Shown: positions 44,887 to 56,283, counted from the first letter of the stretch. The stretch is DNA of 64,000 nucleotides from Acholoe squamosa (GCA_949317995.1 OX439050.1:46005777-46069776); one strand, 5' to 3'. Translations and numbers: made by a program. The notes: generated by a model not told the origin, from the sequence alone.

Positions 44887-45533
44887 AGTCGTATTTGAGG
44901 GTCTAATATTTTTTGTTGTCATGGAACTGTCGTGTCTCACAGGGCAGCTGTTCCTGCTTGTGTCAGGTGGTATAGATTTTAAGCTTCTAGAATTTAAATG
45001 GAAATGCACTCAATGCAGTGTTCCAAGTACATGGGGGGGGGGGGTGGTCCAGGGGTCCCTAGCGATCAATATCTTCATCAAGTTTGACATTCCATTCATT
45101 CAAACAGTGATATCGATTTCTTGAAACATTCAAAAACACTATACACGGGTACAGTGGTGCATGGGGAAAAAACTAAATCCCCGGAGATAACTTAGGCATC
45201 TTAAACCTCCTGGTAAATGGGATAGAAGATGCATATCATAAGCAAATAAATAGAAAACTTGAGGTCCATATTGCAGTGGATTAATTGAATCATAAACACG
45301 GCTTAATGCACAAGTATTGGTCATCAATTATCAATAAAAGAGGGTGGGGGTGTAAAAAAATGAGGCGGACAAACTTGTATGTGCTTGGGGGGGGGGGGTT
45401 GAAGCCACCACAGGGGTGACAGTCTTTGTATGCAATTACTTGTGTGAGTAATAATGACCACCCCCTTATCAGACTTCATATACATGTATATGCCATGGAG
45501 CTCATATATAACGAAGGTAATATGTGTATATCG

Positions 45534-45684
45534 TCGTCTTAGTGCAAGAATAGAAGGTTGTAACTGACAATTTGGCAAAAATGAGTTTGCTTCTGTTTTA
45601 ACATATACGGAACATTATATAGCTACTATGGAAGTACTGATGCTCTGTCTATGATATGTCTTACAAACTTCTTGCACTAAGGCG
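45534..45684. mobile_element. MITE, 'cgtcttagtgcaag' family, uninterrupted copy
   Basis: About 151 bp with inverted ends cgtcttagtgcaag and cttgcactaaggcg. Its interior (gttgtaactgacaatttggc ... tgctctgtctatgatatgtc) matches the interior of 28358-28794 on both sides of the SINE there. Confidence 0.7.
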
Positions 45685-46059
45685 ATGATATAGTATCAGT
45701 AACAATTCAGATAATGGCTCAAATCAAAGTCTTTGGAAGATGGTATACTGTTGATATGTATAATAATCTTATCGCTGCCTTGGCCAGTATAAACATAATT
45801 CTTACCCATGCTTGTGTACATTCCACAGCAGCTATTAGACCTATTGTAATTTAGAACAAGTATCAAAATCCTGTATATTTGATATGATTCATTTGTAAAC
45901 AGTTATACAGGGTGAGGGGTTTGCTTTGTAATATGCTAATGTTGTTGAAATCCTGTTTTCGATGTGAACATCGTTATCATGTATATAAATCTTTCATATG
46001 CAGTGGCTTTAATTTGTTACTGACATCGTCTACCAGACTGAAACTGTAACTAAACCCAG

Positions 46060-46118
46060 AGGCTATTTTTGATGATGCCACAGTGGAGGATGGGGCTGTG
46101 GAGAGTGAGATCGAGTAG
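46060..46118 (+). CDS. Candidate terminal exon fragment
   Basis: After a possible acceptor (aacccag) an 18-codon frame reads EAIFDDATVEDGAVESEIE and then stops with TAG. Its phase matches the donor at 43165. The acceptor is weak, and the acidic run could be chance. Confidence 0.12.
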
Positions 46119-46649
46119 TTTCTTTATATCCCTGAGAGTGGAGAAAATGACAATCCCCATGCTTTAACTATAGACACTCCTGTTCTCCACATGAAATAAA
46201 TTCTGTTATAAGCAGTGTCTCATGCTACTGTCAAGTGGCATTGTGATACGCCACGTCCTGACCAAAAGGCACTGGTTACAAACCCCCAGGTATTAACCAT
46301 GACCCTACAGAATTGTGGGTTAACTGCTGTAACCCCAGTTACATGAAATAACCACGATTAAGGTGTCACCATGGTTCAAGTGAATATACAAAGAATTGAG
46401 GCATTGTTCTGTTTTGAAAGGATTAAATTTAATACGTTATCAAAATGGCACTCTTATAATTATCTGCGGTTTGATTCTTTACATAGATATAGAATCAATA
46501 CCATTCCCTTTGGTATATTGTTCATTTTATTTGTTAACTTTGAGGTTGTTACTAGGATACTGTTTGTGCCTTTATAAAACACAGAATGCTATCAACTTTG
46601 TTGATTTGATGTAATGAATCTCATGTATACATATCAGGAATGGCTGCTG

Positions 46650-46668
46650 AATAAATCTGTTGAATAAA
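46650..46668 (+). terminator. Tandem poly(A) signals, candidate end of P4HA transcript
   Basis: Two AATAAA hexamers (46650-46655 and 46663-46668) in an otherwise repeat-poor stretch 3.6 kb after the P4HA stop. Other + strand AATAAA hexamers at about 43615, 44776 and 46195 are alternatives. Confidence 0.35.
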
Positions 46669-46879
46669 CCCAATCTGCGTTTTGATGAGTTGGGACTGTT
46701 TATGAATGTAATGATTTAACCATTTAAGAGGTGGGTAGTCATCATGACACAGGGATGCAGTCCTGGTGATTCAAATCGCCAGGGCTCCATGTGGGCATCA
46801 TGCCAACCCTGTGGGTTGATGTAGGTACTTGGTATGATGCATAAATATAGCATTTGGCAAGTATTGAGACATCATGGTG

Positions 46880-47766
46880 ATCAATGGGTATGGTACATTA
46901 ATGTGTTAAGGCATCACGGGCCCTTACAGGTTTAATGGGTATGGTACATTAATGTGTTAAGGCATCACGGGCCCTTACAGGTTTAATGGGTATGGTACAT
47001 TAATGTGTTAAGGCATCACGGGCCCTTACAGGTTTAATGGGTATGGTGCATTAATGTATTAAAGCACCATGGGCCCTTACAGGTTTAATGGGTATGGTGC
47101 ATTAATGTATGAAGGCATCACGGGCCCTTACAGGTTTAATGGGTATGGTGCATTAATGTATTAAGGCATCACGGGCCCTTACAGGTTTAATAAGTATGGG
47201 GTATGGTGCATTAATGTATTAAGGCATCACGGGCCCTTACAGGTTTAATGGGTATGGTGCATTAATGTATGAAGGCGTCAAGGGCCCTTACAGGTTTAAT
47301 GGATATGGTGCATTAATGTATTAAGGCATCAGGGGCCCTTACAGGTTTAATGGGTATGGTGCATTAATGTATTAAGGCATCATGGGCCCTTACAGGTTTA
47401 ATGGGTATGGTGCATTAATGTATTAAGGCACCATGGGCCCTTACAGGTTCAATGGGTATGGTGCATTAATGTATTAAGGCACCATGGGCCCTTACAGGTT
47501 CAATGGGTATGGTGCATTAATGTATTAAGGCATCACGGGCCCTTACAGGTTTAATAAGTATGGGGTATGGTGCATTAATGTATGAAGGCATCACGGGCCC
47601 TTACAGGTTTAATGGGTATGGTGCATTAATGTATGAAGGCGTCAAGGGCCCTTACAGGTTTAATGGATATGGTGCATTAATGTATTAAGGCATCAGGGGC
47701 CCTTACAGGTTTAATGGGTATGGTGCATTAATGTATTAAAGCACCATGGGCCCTTACAGGTTTATC
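46880..47766. repeat. 51-bp minisatellite, 17 copies, with higher-order duplication
   Basis: The unit theme is aatgggtatggtgcattaat, then gtattaaggcatcacgggcc and cttacaggttt. The ggg|ccc junction recurs every 51 bp from 46918 to 47748 (17 times), except for two 58-bp steps. A block of several variants (long spacer 'aataagtatgggg', then 'gcgtcaaggg', then 'ggatatgg...catcagggg') occurs twice, offset by 364 bp. It ends 18 bp from the zinc-finger stop codon and so would be transcribed in that gene's 3' UTR. Confidence 0.95.
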
Positions 47767-47783
47767 TAATGCTTGTAGTGTAA

Positions 47784-48311
47784 CTAAAAGCCCATGTTGT
47801 GCACATACATGGTGTTCACCATACCGTCATGGTGCATGAAGCTCTGTGCTAATGGTGAATAACCCTGGGCTCCACCTAAAAGTGAACTATTCATACCCGG
47901 AGAATAAAACGACTGTCCATGCGCGCTCAGCAACCCACTGGGTAACAACCCGGGTATCGGTGTATGTACTGACGCTGCTATATCGGGTTGAGAATTGGCC
48001 ACTGGAATTTGTGCTGTCAGATTTTGGTACGTTCCTGAACTAGCTGTACTGGTACTTCCGGTACTACCATCAGCTTGAGTCCTTTCAGGCGCGACATGCT
48101 CAGGCGATGTCAACAATGTCTGATTTTGTTCAGGTAGTGCATGTTCGATAGTGATTTCATCAGACAAGGTCCTTTCTTTGACTTGTTCTGTAGGTAGTGT
48201 GTTGGTGTATGTATCAAAGTCCCGTTTGTGGACGTACTGAAGATGGTGAATCAAACTCTCCTTTGTGATCGCTTTATGAGAACATTCGTCACATCGCCAC
48301 GGTTTCGGATC
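47784..48311 (-). CDS. BTB-ZF exon 7: finger 10 and C-terminal tail
   Basis: Acceptor ctgaatag, 175 codons plus TAG. It encodes WRCDECSHKAITKESLIHHL, then a low-complexity tail ending MVNTMYVHNMGF. Confidence 0.93.
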   Translation of the reverse strand, partial: DPKPWRCDECSHKAITKESLIHHLQYVHKRDFDTYTNTLPTEQVKERTLSDEITIEHALPEQNQTLLTSPEHVAPERTQADGSTGSTSTASSGTYQNLTAQIPVANSQPDIAASVHTPIPGLLPSGLLSAHGQSFYSPGMNSSLLGGAQGYSPLAQSFMHHDGMVNTMYVHNMGF

Positions 48312-51300
48312 CTATTCAGAAAATGAAAATTATCCAATTCAAAAAATGGTATTCATTTAGAGAGGCCCTGATAAAGAATATAGGGTATAACAATTTTTTC
48401 ACATTTTGATTGCCTGAACCAGAGAAATGTGATTAAGTCTTATGTTAATCTACCTGAAACATACGGAGTAAACCAGAGAACAAGTCTTATGAAATATAGA
48501 CTATATATATTGCCTGATATCTAACACAATTCATCTTAAATTTCTGACAAAAATCTGGGACAATGTACTAATATGTTGGTAAATTCTGTCTGTACCCTAT
48601 TTAGAACATACAATATACATGAAGACAATCTACTATGAAGGATAAGAATAGAATATAACAAAATAGCTTAGTTTTTTTTCTCAAAAACACCGTTTTTAAT
48701 ACCGAAATACACAATGGTAAAGAGGACCAGAGACGGGCCAGACATGTTCAATAACATGTTTGATATAAAAAAAATTGCCAGTGAAACAAGTTTTCTGCAG
48801 ACGTTACCCTCGCTAATGATTCCCTCTGTCTGCCAACTGAGGCGGGCCTGTCTGCAGTTGGCTTAATAGATCTCAGGCTTCCCTAGCCCACTTAAAAGGG
48901 TCTACTTCTCATCTTTCCTATCCCCTCAGGATGTGTGTGGTGCACATATGTGCGGACACTGACACATTCCTCTGTGAAATTGTGTAATGTCGTTCTCGCC
49001 ATGAATATGACCTTAGCTGTCGAAATGGCGTTAAACATCTATTACTCACTCACTCACTTAATAGATCTGAGATGGGCTAATTATCAGGAGTTCTATACAA
49101 GGATGACCACTTACCCGGTCTTTATGTTTAAAGCGGAGATGGTTGCTCAGCGTGCCCACACCGTGTAGTGTCGTGTAGTCACAGTACAGGCACTGAGTTA
49201 TCTTGGCCGCTGTAATAAGAACTTACATTATCTACTCGTATCTTCTAAGCAAGATTACATCATATAACGGTAGGCACAGCTTGTTTACATTGGTATTTTG
49301 AAACTATGACGTCATCAACAAGATTATGCAAATAGGCGTGTAAATACACACCTTTATCTATTCACACCCTGTGTGATATGGCGTCATAATGATATCTCTA
49401 TGGCACCTTGGTATATTTTCGTATTTGCCATCAGATAAAAAACATATTGTATTACATAATGGAATTGCATGGTCTTATGGAGCAGTGGGATATGGGTGAG
49501 GTATATTACAGAGGGGTGTGCGAAAGAGGGTTCCATGGTTCTATCTATTGGAGCGTCATATCTAACATGAAAAAGTAAATTCGATTTGTAGAGCTTTCTA
49601 TTAGATATGAATGACAGAGACTTACTGTTATCATGGATCTTTTTATGGCGGTTGAGAAGTTTGGCCGACTTGTATGTCTTTCCACAAACTGAACATGCTA
49701 ACCTTTCAACAGCTATGAAAAAAGATATGGGGTACAATTAAAGAACAAAGTTATTATAGTCTGATCGCTGTGTTCATTTTCACTTCTTTATGTAAAGATT
49801 TACAGCTCATAGAATGCTATATAAATATGGCAATGAATCAATAGAAACATGAAACTATAGGTAATACACACAAAAAAAGAAAACACCTGCGCTGCTTAGA
49901 ACAGTACAAAAACTATCAATTTTCAGGCTGCATTTGCGGCTATAGCCGCCCCCCCCCCAAAAAAAAAAGGCAGGCTGTTGTTTTTTTGGGTTTTTTTTCC
50001 CACATGGATGCTGCTTATATGCAGAGTATCCGATATGTTGTACTTACTGCTGTGTGTCCGTGTGTGTTCTTTCATCTTGGTCCGAATAGTTGTCTTGAAA
50101 TCACAAACCTCGCACTGATGTCTAAAATACAATGAAATCAAAAATAGAATGATTTGTTTATCATTGAGCTTGGAATCATTATAATCTTGTCACAATAATG
50201 GAGAAAGTTAAGGAATTTCCTAGCTTAAACGTAAGAAAAATGATTTCTATTTATAGGCTGTAAGCCAGGGATGAAGGTGTTCAGGGATTTCTCTGATTTC
50301 AGGGATTTTGAAGTTCCAACGCCCTATACCGGTACATTAATACAAAAACCCAGGTTTTTGGGCCCATATTGGATCATTTCAGGGATTTTCGGGCTCCCTG
50401 ACTTTCATCCCTGTTATACCTTAGAACTCTGCATACAAGCCATGGCTTACAGGCCATTTCAGATGTCTACTGCGGCTCATTGGATGCTTTTTAGTTCAGA
50501 GTGCGTCTTATACATATATTGCCTCATACTAATACTCTATACTTTAATTATCAAAGATGATTTTTACACTCGAATTATCAAAGATGAGTGTAAGATGAAC
50601 GAATTATATTAATTTTCAGTATCTTTCTACCTAAACTCGTTACTCTAGAGTACTTACAGAATTTGGAAAGGCATTAGTTCATTGTGTTTGAGTAAGAGAT
50701 GTTCCGACATGGACGGTTTACACCAACACACGAAGGCGCACTGCGGACATACCAGCTTCTCACGCGTCGTCTTCTCTGTATGACGTGCCTCTGTGTGCGC
50801 CTTCAAACAAGCACATTATCTAATTCAAATGCATCACTTTCCATTTCTAATACATTGTAAATTAAAGAATATTAGCTTTCAATATAATAACCATGCTCGG
50901 CTTGGTCCTGCCGGGACATGATCTGGGAAATGTTTTCCATCTGACTGTGAGGGATTTCAAAAGTTCATCATTACCATTACATAAATCATGATAATATTTT
51001 GTGCAATTTACTCAACCATCCAAAAGATGTGGGTCTATCATTCAAACTTTGGTTTACCTTGAGGTTTCCCTTGGTGCTAAACGTCTTGTCACAAATGTCA
51101 CATGGGTAGTTGGTGGTTCGGGTGTGCATATTCTCAACATGTTGTTTGAGCGTGAATTCATTCTTCAACGTCTTCCCGCAGATCTCGCACACACGGGGTT
51201 CTGCATTATGAAGGTTCTTGTGTTTGTGCCATGTAGCATAAATGAAGCTGTAGAAGCTGCATCCAGCCTCCTGAAGATAGAAAAATATACCAAAAAGTTA

Positions 51301-53707
51301 CAATATAGAACTTTATTTAACACTAATTGTATTCTTTACTTCTTGTTATTAGTGGCATGCTCCTTTTTAAGGAAACATCAGGCTTCCCGAGCCCATCCTT
51401 CAAAGGGCCTTTGTCTTCTCTTTAAGTTTTCTGTCCCCTCTTTCATCCTTTATCCCCTTCCTATAGGTCTATACCTTTCATATATTGTCTTATCTCGTGT
51501 TTCAATTGTAGAATTGTTCATCCAATAAATCTTTCTGTAAACCATTTACATTTATTTTCCTGGCCAGGAATATGTCTTTAGCTGGCATACATATGTACTC
51601 ACCCATTCCTAAAAATCATTACTTTTGGAATTCATCAACCCCTTTGATTATTAGCGCGGCGACTAGTGAGTACTACTCGTGAGATGAGTAGACTAGTGTA
51701 TGGTTCACAGTCGCCACGGTGTAAGGGATAGGGAGGCCTTGCAATCTATTTTTGTTTGTGGCTCATGTGCTATGGACTATTTCTGCTCACTATTCTAATG
51801 TAATAACACCAGTTTGTGTACTTTACCAGTGAAGGAATTTTCAGAATATATCTCATACTTTTGATTTTATTCGCAGATAAGACATTTCATCATTTGGAGC
51901 CCTATGGCAGATTAGCATTAGAGCATTTTAAGATTCAGAAATACATATCTGTAGCCTTTGTTTTAGAATTGTTTGTTCTGAAACTACTACAGAGAGGTGG
52001 AGTGATCTGGCCGGTTTGCTGACCACTGGCCCGTGACGAGGTACAGACCTATTACAAGGTGATTGGCAGTTGGGTGTGTGTGTGTGTGGGGGGGGGGGGG
52101 AGGCAGAGCAGGCTCCTGGCAATCTGAGACAGTGTACACTCATAATGACACACCTGTTGACTATGGCATTGAACATTAAATAAGACAGGTCGGTCCCTGT
52201 GACAGCTGAGTGAGGTGCATGCAGAATGGACAGTCTACAGGCTATTAGTACTTAGCTGCAGTGGGTAGTTCTGGTTGAATTTGTGCTATATACTACCAAA
52301 AGCCCAGATGATAGTATGCCCTATCTATAAGTCTCACCAAGTGAAACAAGACACAAGATTACAAGTCGCCGCGCCATGTCTCACAGGACTATTCTCTACT
52401 ATTGTATTAAAATCTACAACACTATGGTTTTATTTTTCTTTTTTCTCTTTTGGGGGTGGGGTGGGGTGGGGGTGGGGGGCTTCACTTACCGTGCAGACAT
52501 ACTTCTTGGCCAGCTTCATCCCCTCCTCCCAGTGGTGCTCCATGTTATGAAGCTGCAGCAAGTTTCTGTCCGGGAACCTCCTTTTGCACACTTCGCACCA
52601 CACTTTTCGCAACCTTGGGTGCACCTTTTTTCGGTGGGCTAAAAATTCTTCCCTACTCGCAAAGACTACTGCGCACAGCTGACATGAATTCTTCTTAAAC
52701 AACAACGGCTGTTGAGATTTGCCTTCTATAAATTTGGGTTTCCATTGCCTCAATGTCTTAATATGTGGGTTGTGTCTTTTTCTTTCCCTTGGAGTAAATG
52801 TTTTCGATTTTGGCTTTAACAATTTTTCCTGGCTATCATCTGTATGATTATCAGCTTCACTGGTAATATCTCCATTTTCATCATTATTACTCACTGGAGT
52901 ATCATCCTGATAAGTATTTTCATCACTAATATCACAGCCATTATTATCACAGTTAGAAGGTTTTTCCTCATCTAATTTTACTCCAATCACAGACGTTTCA
53001 GCTTCTTCGTGACAGTCACTCTTTGAGAGACGTTCTTTAGATATAAGATTATCTGCAGCTTCTGGGGAAAGCTTATGTTTTGAAGTCAAATTTGGCTTAC
53101 TGCCCTTGGCTGATTTATTAACATGCTTTCCTTTGCGTCTTCGGCCCCGCGCAGACTGCGTTGTAATGACTTTTGAGGGATCGCTTTCATTATCATCCGA
53201 AGACCTTACAGTTTGTAATTTAGACTCAATGCCGCATACAGAAGTCCCTTCAGTAGGCATAGTGCTGTATGGTAAGTCGAGGCAGATACCATGTGTTACA
53301 CTTGAAACACTCCCTAATGGCAAGTTAATCAAGTCCCATTCTTGACAGAGCTGGTTGACCTCCTCCATGAGATACTGCTCTTTAAGCCCCTCCACCTTTC
53401 CAGTGTACAGATACTCAACAGCCTTCAGACACACTTTATATGAGTATGTGTCTATGCAAATAGAGACAGAGCCGCATGGTGCGACTGAGTCTGGGTTTAG
53501 GCAACACTGTTTGAGGTAGGGTGAGCATGCACTGAGCACAACCCGGTGAACGCAGAGCTGCTCCCCGCCCACTTCTAATATGGCATCACAGAGGACGCCC
53601 TGTGTGCGCATGTTCCACAGCTGCGCACACAGTATCCTCTGGTGGTGATCTGCAGAACTATGGGTTGTGTTAAGATTATCTGTGATGACATTTTCTTGTG
53701 GATTCAT
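47784..53707 (-). CDS. BTB/POZ and C2H2 zinc-finger protein, complete coding region, 7 exons
   Basis: A presumed sequence-specific transcription regulator. Exons in order: 53707-52490, 51270-51058, 50800-50658, 50121-50048, 49712-49626, 49209-49115, 48311-47784. All phases match; 2358 nt, 785 residues. The BTB dimerisation domain is at about 20-125 (AQLWNMRTQGVLCDAILEVG, VVLSACSPYLK). An acidic/polar linker with a basic RGRRRKGKH patch follows, then ten C2H2 fingers from about residue 342 to 635 (first CQLCAVVFASREEFLAH, last WRCDECSHKAITKESLIH), and a Ser/Gly/Pro/Gln-rich C-terminal tail of about 140 residues. Finger 3 is split by intron 1 between its two cysteines. It belongs to the ZBTB class; I cannot assign an orthologue. 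It converges with P4HA, and its 3' UTR runs into a 51-bp minisatellite. A splice acceptor just upstream (ccatttgtag near 53770) implies an untranslated first exon. Confidence 0.93.
48875..49056 (+). mobile_element. SINE, ACTC-tail family, with 12-bp target duplication
   Basis: Full length, 182 bp, flanked by cttaatagatct at 48863-48874 and 49057-49068. It lies in the last intron of the BTB zinc-finger gene, antisense to it. Confidence 0.94.
49115..49209 (-). CDS. BTB-ZF exon 6: finger 9
   Basis: Acceptor attacag, donor ccgg|gtaagt. It encodes TQCLYCDYTTLHGVGTLSNH and its closing histidine. A SINE lies 59 bp downstream in the following intron. Confidence 0.93.
49626..49712 (-). CDS. BTB-ZF exon 5: finger 8
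   Basis: Acceptor ttcatag, donor aaca|gtaagt. It encodes CSVCGKTYKSAKLLNRHKKI. Phase 1 in and out. Confidence 0.93.
50048..50121 (-). CDS. BTB-ZF exon 4: finger 7
   Basis: Acceptor attttag, donor agca|gtaagt. It encodes HQCEVCDFKTTIRTKMKEHT. Exits in phase 1. Confidence 0.93.
50266..50413. mobile_element. Short MITE, 'cagggatgaa' ends
   Basis: About 148 bp. The left end cagggatgaaggtgttcagg is inverted at the right end (ccctgactttcatccctg) and there are repeated cagggatttt phrases inside. The ends resemble those of the 58216-58389 element (cagggatgtaagt). It lies between zinc-finger exons 3 and 4. Confidence 0.65.
50658..50800 (-). CDS. BTB-ZF exon 3: end of finger 5, finger 6
   Basis: Acceptor ttgaag, donor attct|gtaagt. 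It encodes AHTEARH (histidines of finger 5) and CPQCAFVCWCKPSMSEHLLL. Exits in phase 2. Confidence 0.92.
51058..51270 (-). CDS. BTB-ZF exon 2: fingers 3-5
   Basis: Acceptor cttcag, donor ctcaag|gtaaac, 71 codons. It begins EAGCSFYSFIYATWHKHKNL, which completes finger 3, then CEICGKTLKNEFTLKQH and CDICDKTFSTKGNLK. Confidence 0.94.
51371..51610 (+). mobile_element. SINE, ACTC-tail family, strongly diverged
   Basis: It keeps aggcttcccgagcccat at the head and ggccaggaatatgtctttag with tactcacccattc at the end. The middle is unalignable by eye. Confidence 0.45.
52490..53707 (-). CDS. BTB-ZF exon 1: BTB domain, linker, fingers 1-2
   Basis: 406 codons from the ATG at 53707 to donor tgcacg|gtaagt. 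It contains the BTB domain, the polar linker, fingers CQLC...H...H and CEVC...H...H, and the first cysteine (KKYVCT) of finger 3. Confidence 0.94.
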
Positions 53708-53770
53708 CTTCTTGAAATAAACTTTAAGGGTGAACTTTTAGCACAGTAGAGTGCTGTGAGCCATATTGTA

Positions 53771-55299
53771 CCTACAAATGGAAAAAAACAACTATATCAA
53801 ACATGTACAATGGTCACTGGGGCAGATTGGAGTTAACATTACATGCCGAATCAGGAGGGGGTCGGAAAATCTGCTCTTAAAGATGGTGTTCAATGCTTTC
53901 CCAATTGGATGGATTAGAAAGAAGCTATGTTAGGCTAGGCATGCCTAGTTACGGCTGTACTCTCAGCGGGGCAGGCTGAGAGTTACAGCCTGAAGTGTCT
54001 GTTTTCTACTGGCTTGAAATATACAAGTAATTAATCATAATGACTTTATGCTTAAATACCAATCATTATTGCCTATTAGTGATTGTTGCGGGCTAGGGTG
54101 AAAGGAACAACCTGTGTTTTTATACTGTCTTACTCTAGACCAATTACTGAGGGATATCGGTGGTGCTGTAGATTTTTTTCTATGCATAATACCTTCACAA
54201 AAGTTGCCTAACATGGAGAAATGAGAGGAGAATTACAAAATGTAAAAACATACGAAGGTCAGAGGTATATGTAAGAGCCTGTATGTGAAACTACAGGTCA
54301 GGAAATGCGATATTAAGGTCAGGGGACCTTGGACAGTAGGAACGTACACGTATATTTTAATGTTTAAGGTTAACAGTCTGCGCTAGGCAGCTATAACGCA
54401 GGTGGACGGCAAGAATCATAACTAGGGACTTATATAGGTATATATCTAATGATGATGCACAATGGTATTTGATGATCTCTTGAAGGACCCTGCAGGAAAT
54501 TTGATCGGGTAGATCACGACAATCTTGTCCTGTACATGTTGTGGGTGATTACTAAAAAAAAAAACAAACGTAGCGGTGCCTGTGGACTGGAAGAAATGGG
54601 GTCAAATGGGCCAATAGCAATGCCCTTTTTATGGTACGGTAAATAACAAAGTAGGGGCTATAGAAAAAAAAGACAATTATGCAATATGATGTGAGGAAGA
54701 CCGGGACAGTGTACCTCTGCCTACAGTAAACATGATACTTGTGCATAGACATGTGTTATATGTAAGGGCAGTCATTTATTGCCAGGTAAGGACTTGTTGG
54801 ATGGGTTGGGGGGGGAGCATTTTGAAAAAGAGGGGGTGGGGGGGGGCAAAACCCAATTAACCTTCACACTGGGGGGGGGGGGTCAAAACTGAATATGGGC
54901 AATTCAAATACATGTACCAGTACTCATCATGATGCGTCATCCCAATCTTGCCAAAGTGCCAAACACATATCTGATTTTTATTTTATTTTATTTTTATTTT
55001 TTTTTTTTTTTGGGGGGTCATTTAGCAGAATCAATTCTATCATAGGTAGTGGGGTTGCAGTGGGGTTCGTGATAATTTTTATTGTATTGGTGGGGGGGGC
55101 TAAGCTTACAGGTAAGATAACAATCTGCCATAGATTAGTCTTTGATGCAGATAAGACTTTCTGTGTAATTAGCCTGTTATAGGTGTGTATTGGAATCCAT
55201 TATTAAGGGTTTACTATTTAATGCAGATAAAAGCCTCTGTGTGGTTAGATGTGTATTGGGACTGGGTGAAAGTCTGACCATCTTATATGATCCTACAGC
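53771..55299. other. Non-coding stretch upstream of the BTB zinc-finger gene
   Basis: No gene was recognised. G-runs at 54805-54885 and a T-run near 54990-55010 flank each other. No paired terminal repeat was found. Confidence 0.4.
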
Positions 55300-55931
55300 T
55301 CGATGCAGCAAGTTGGGAACCTAAAACTTAGTTTTTCCTGAATTTTTCGCTAAAAAATGCTGTAGTTTAGCCAAAATTTATCCGCTTTCAGGCCAGGGTA
55401 GATGGTATTACATTAATATAGTGCACAGTTTACCACTGAAGTACAAATTATAAATTCAAAAATCATTAGTTTAAAAAAATTGCTGTTTTTCAAAGTTTGG
55501 ACCTATATATTTTGTGAAAAAATATTCTAACCATCAGTTTTTTCATAGATAGTGCATAATACTGACCCATCAAGTTTATAAATGAGTATGCTTTTTTTTC
55601 CCTTCCTCTATGGTGGCTCATTAGACTATGGGAGACATGATTTTTGTTAGTTTGCAAAAACTTTGATTTTCAGCAAAATTTCTGCTTGGTTTTTGATGTG
55701 GGACCACATAAATCACCGTATAATGACGTGTGATCACCCACTGATACCAGAATTATCCATTTTTATGTTCTACTTGATCATCTTTAAAGGCATATGAAAT
55801 ATCTAAGTGATACAATAAGTGTGAGAAGAATTAGGCACATCTTATGATTCTAGTCTTTGGTGCCGACAACGCTTAAAAGAATTGTTGCTATTTACAGCTA
55901 AATAGCTCTATACGGGTAGTGCATCATAATA

Positions 55932-56159
55932 CCATAAATCCCCGGTCACAAGCCGACCCCGGTCATAAGCTGGGGGGTGAGTTCAGGAAAAAAATAAAAG
56001 CCGGTTTTTGGGTCAAATTTTTACCATTTTCTCTTTATTCTATAGTAAAAAAAAAAACGGTCATAAGCCGGGGGGGGGGGGGGACTTTGGGAAAAATTTA
56101 GAAGCCGGTTTGGGCCCAAAATTGAAAAAAAAATCCGGCTTATGACTGGGGATTTACGG
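55932..56159. mobile_element. MITE, 'ccgtaaatcccc...cataagccg' ends
   Basis: 228 bp. The left end ccataaatccccggtcacaa(gccg) is inverted at the right end (cggc)ttatgactggggatttac(gg). Internal repeats gtcataagc(c/t)ggggg lie next to each arm. The design is like that of 63393-63625 (ccgtaatctcccgtgtagaa). Confidence 0.75.
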
Positions 56160-56222
56160 CAGGCCTCACATGCCTAATATTGGGTTCTAATAGCATTTCA
56201 ATATGGTTTTCAATGAATCATC

Positions 56223-56283
56223 CGCCATGAATATGACCTTAGCTGTCGGCTTGGCGTTAAACAACCATTACTCACTCACTCAC
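56223..56283 (+). mobile_element. 5'-truncated SINE (tail only), 14-bp target duplication
   Basis: Only the last 61 bases of the ACTC-tail SINE (cgccatgaatatgacctta ... gcgttaaac ... ctcactcac). It is flanked by ttcaatgaatcatc on both sides (56209-56222 and 56284-56297), which is the signature of target-primed insertion. Confidence 0.93.

Larger units (their letters stand above)
43041..47783. other. Convergent intergenic interval between P4HA and the BTB zinc-finger gene
   Basis: It holds the 3' flanks of both genes, two GACATG repeats, two small transposon copies, a (TA)n array, a hairpin, candidate + strand poly(A) signals near 46.65 kb and a minisatellite next to the zinc-finger stop codon. 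No further gene was recognised. Confidence 0.6.

Noticed and set aside
46371-46577. A 68-codon + strand frame near 46.4 kb
   Set aside because: Hydrophobic and AT-driven, with no splice sites or homology signal; it lies in the presumed P4HA 3' UTR.
46880-47766. Regular repeats resembling a CRISPR array
   Set aside because: Head-to-tail 51-bp units with no unique spacers, in an intron-rich animal genome: a minisatellite.
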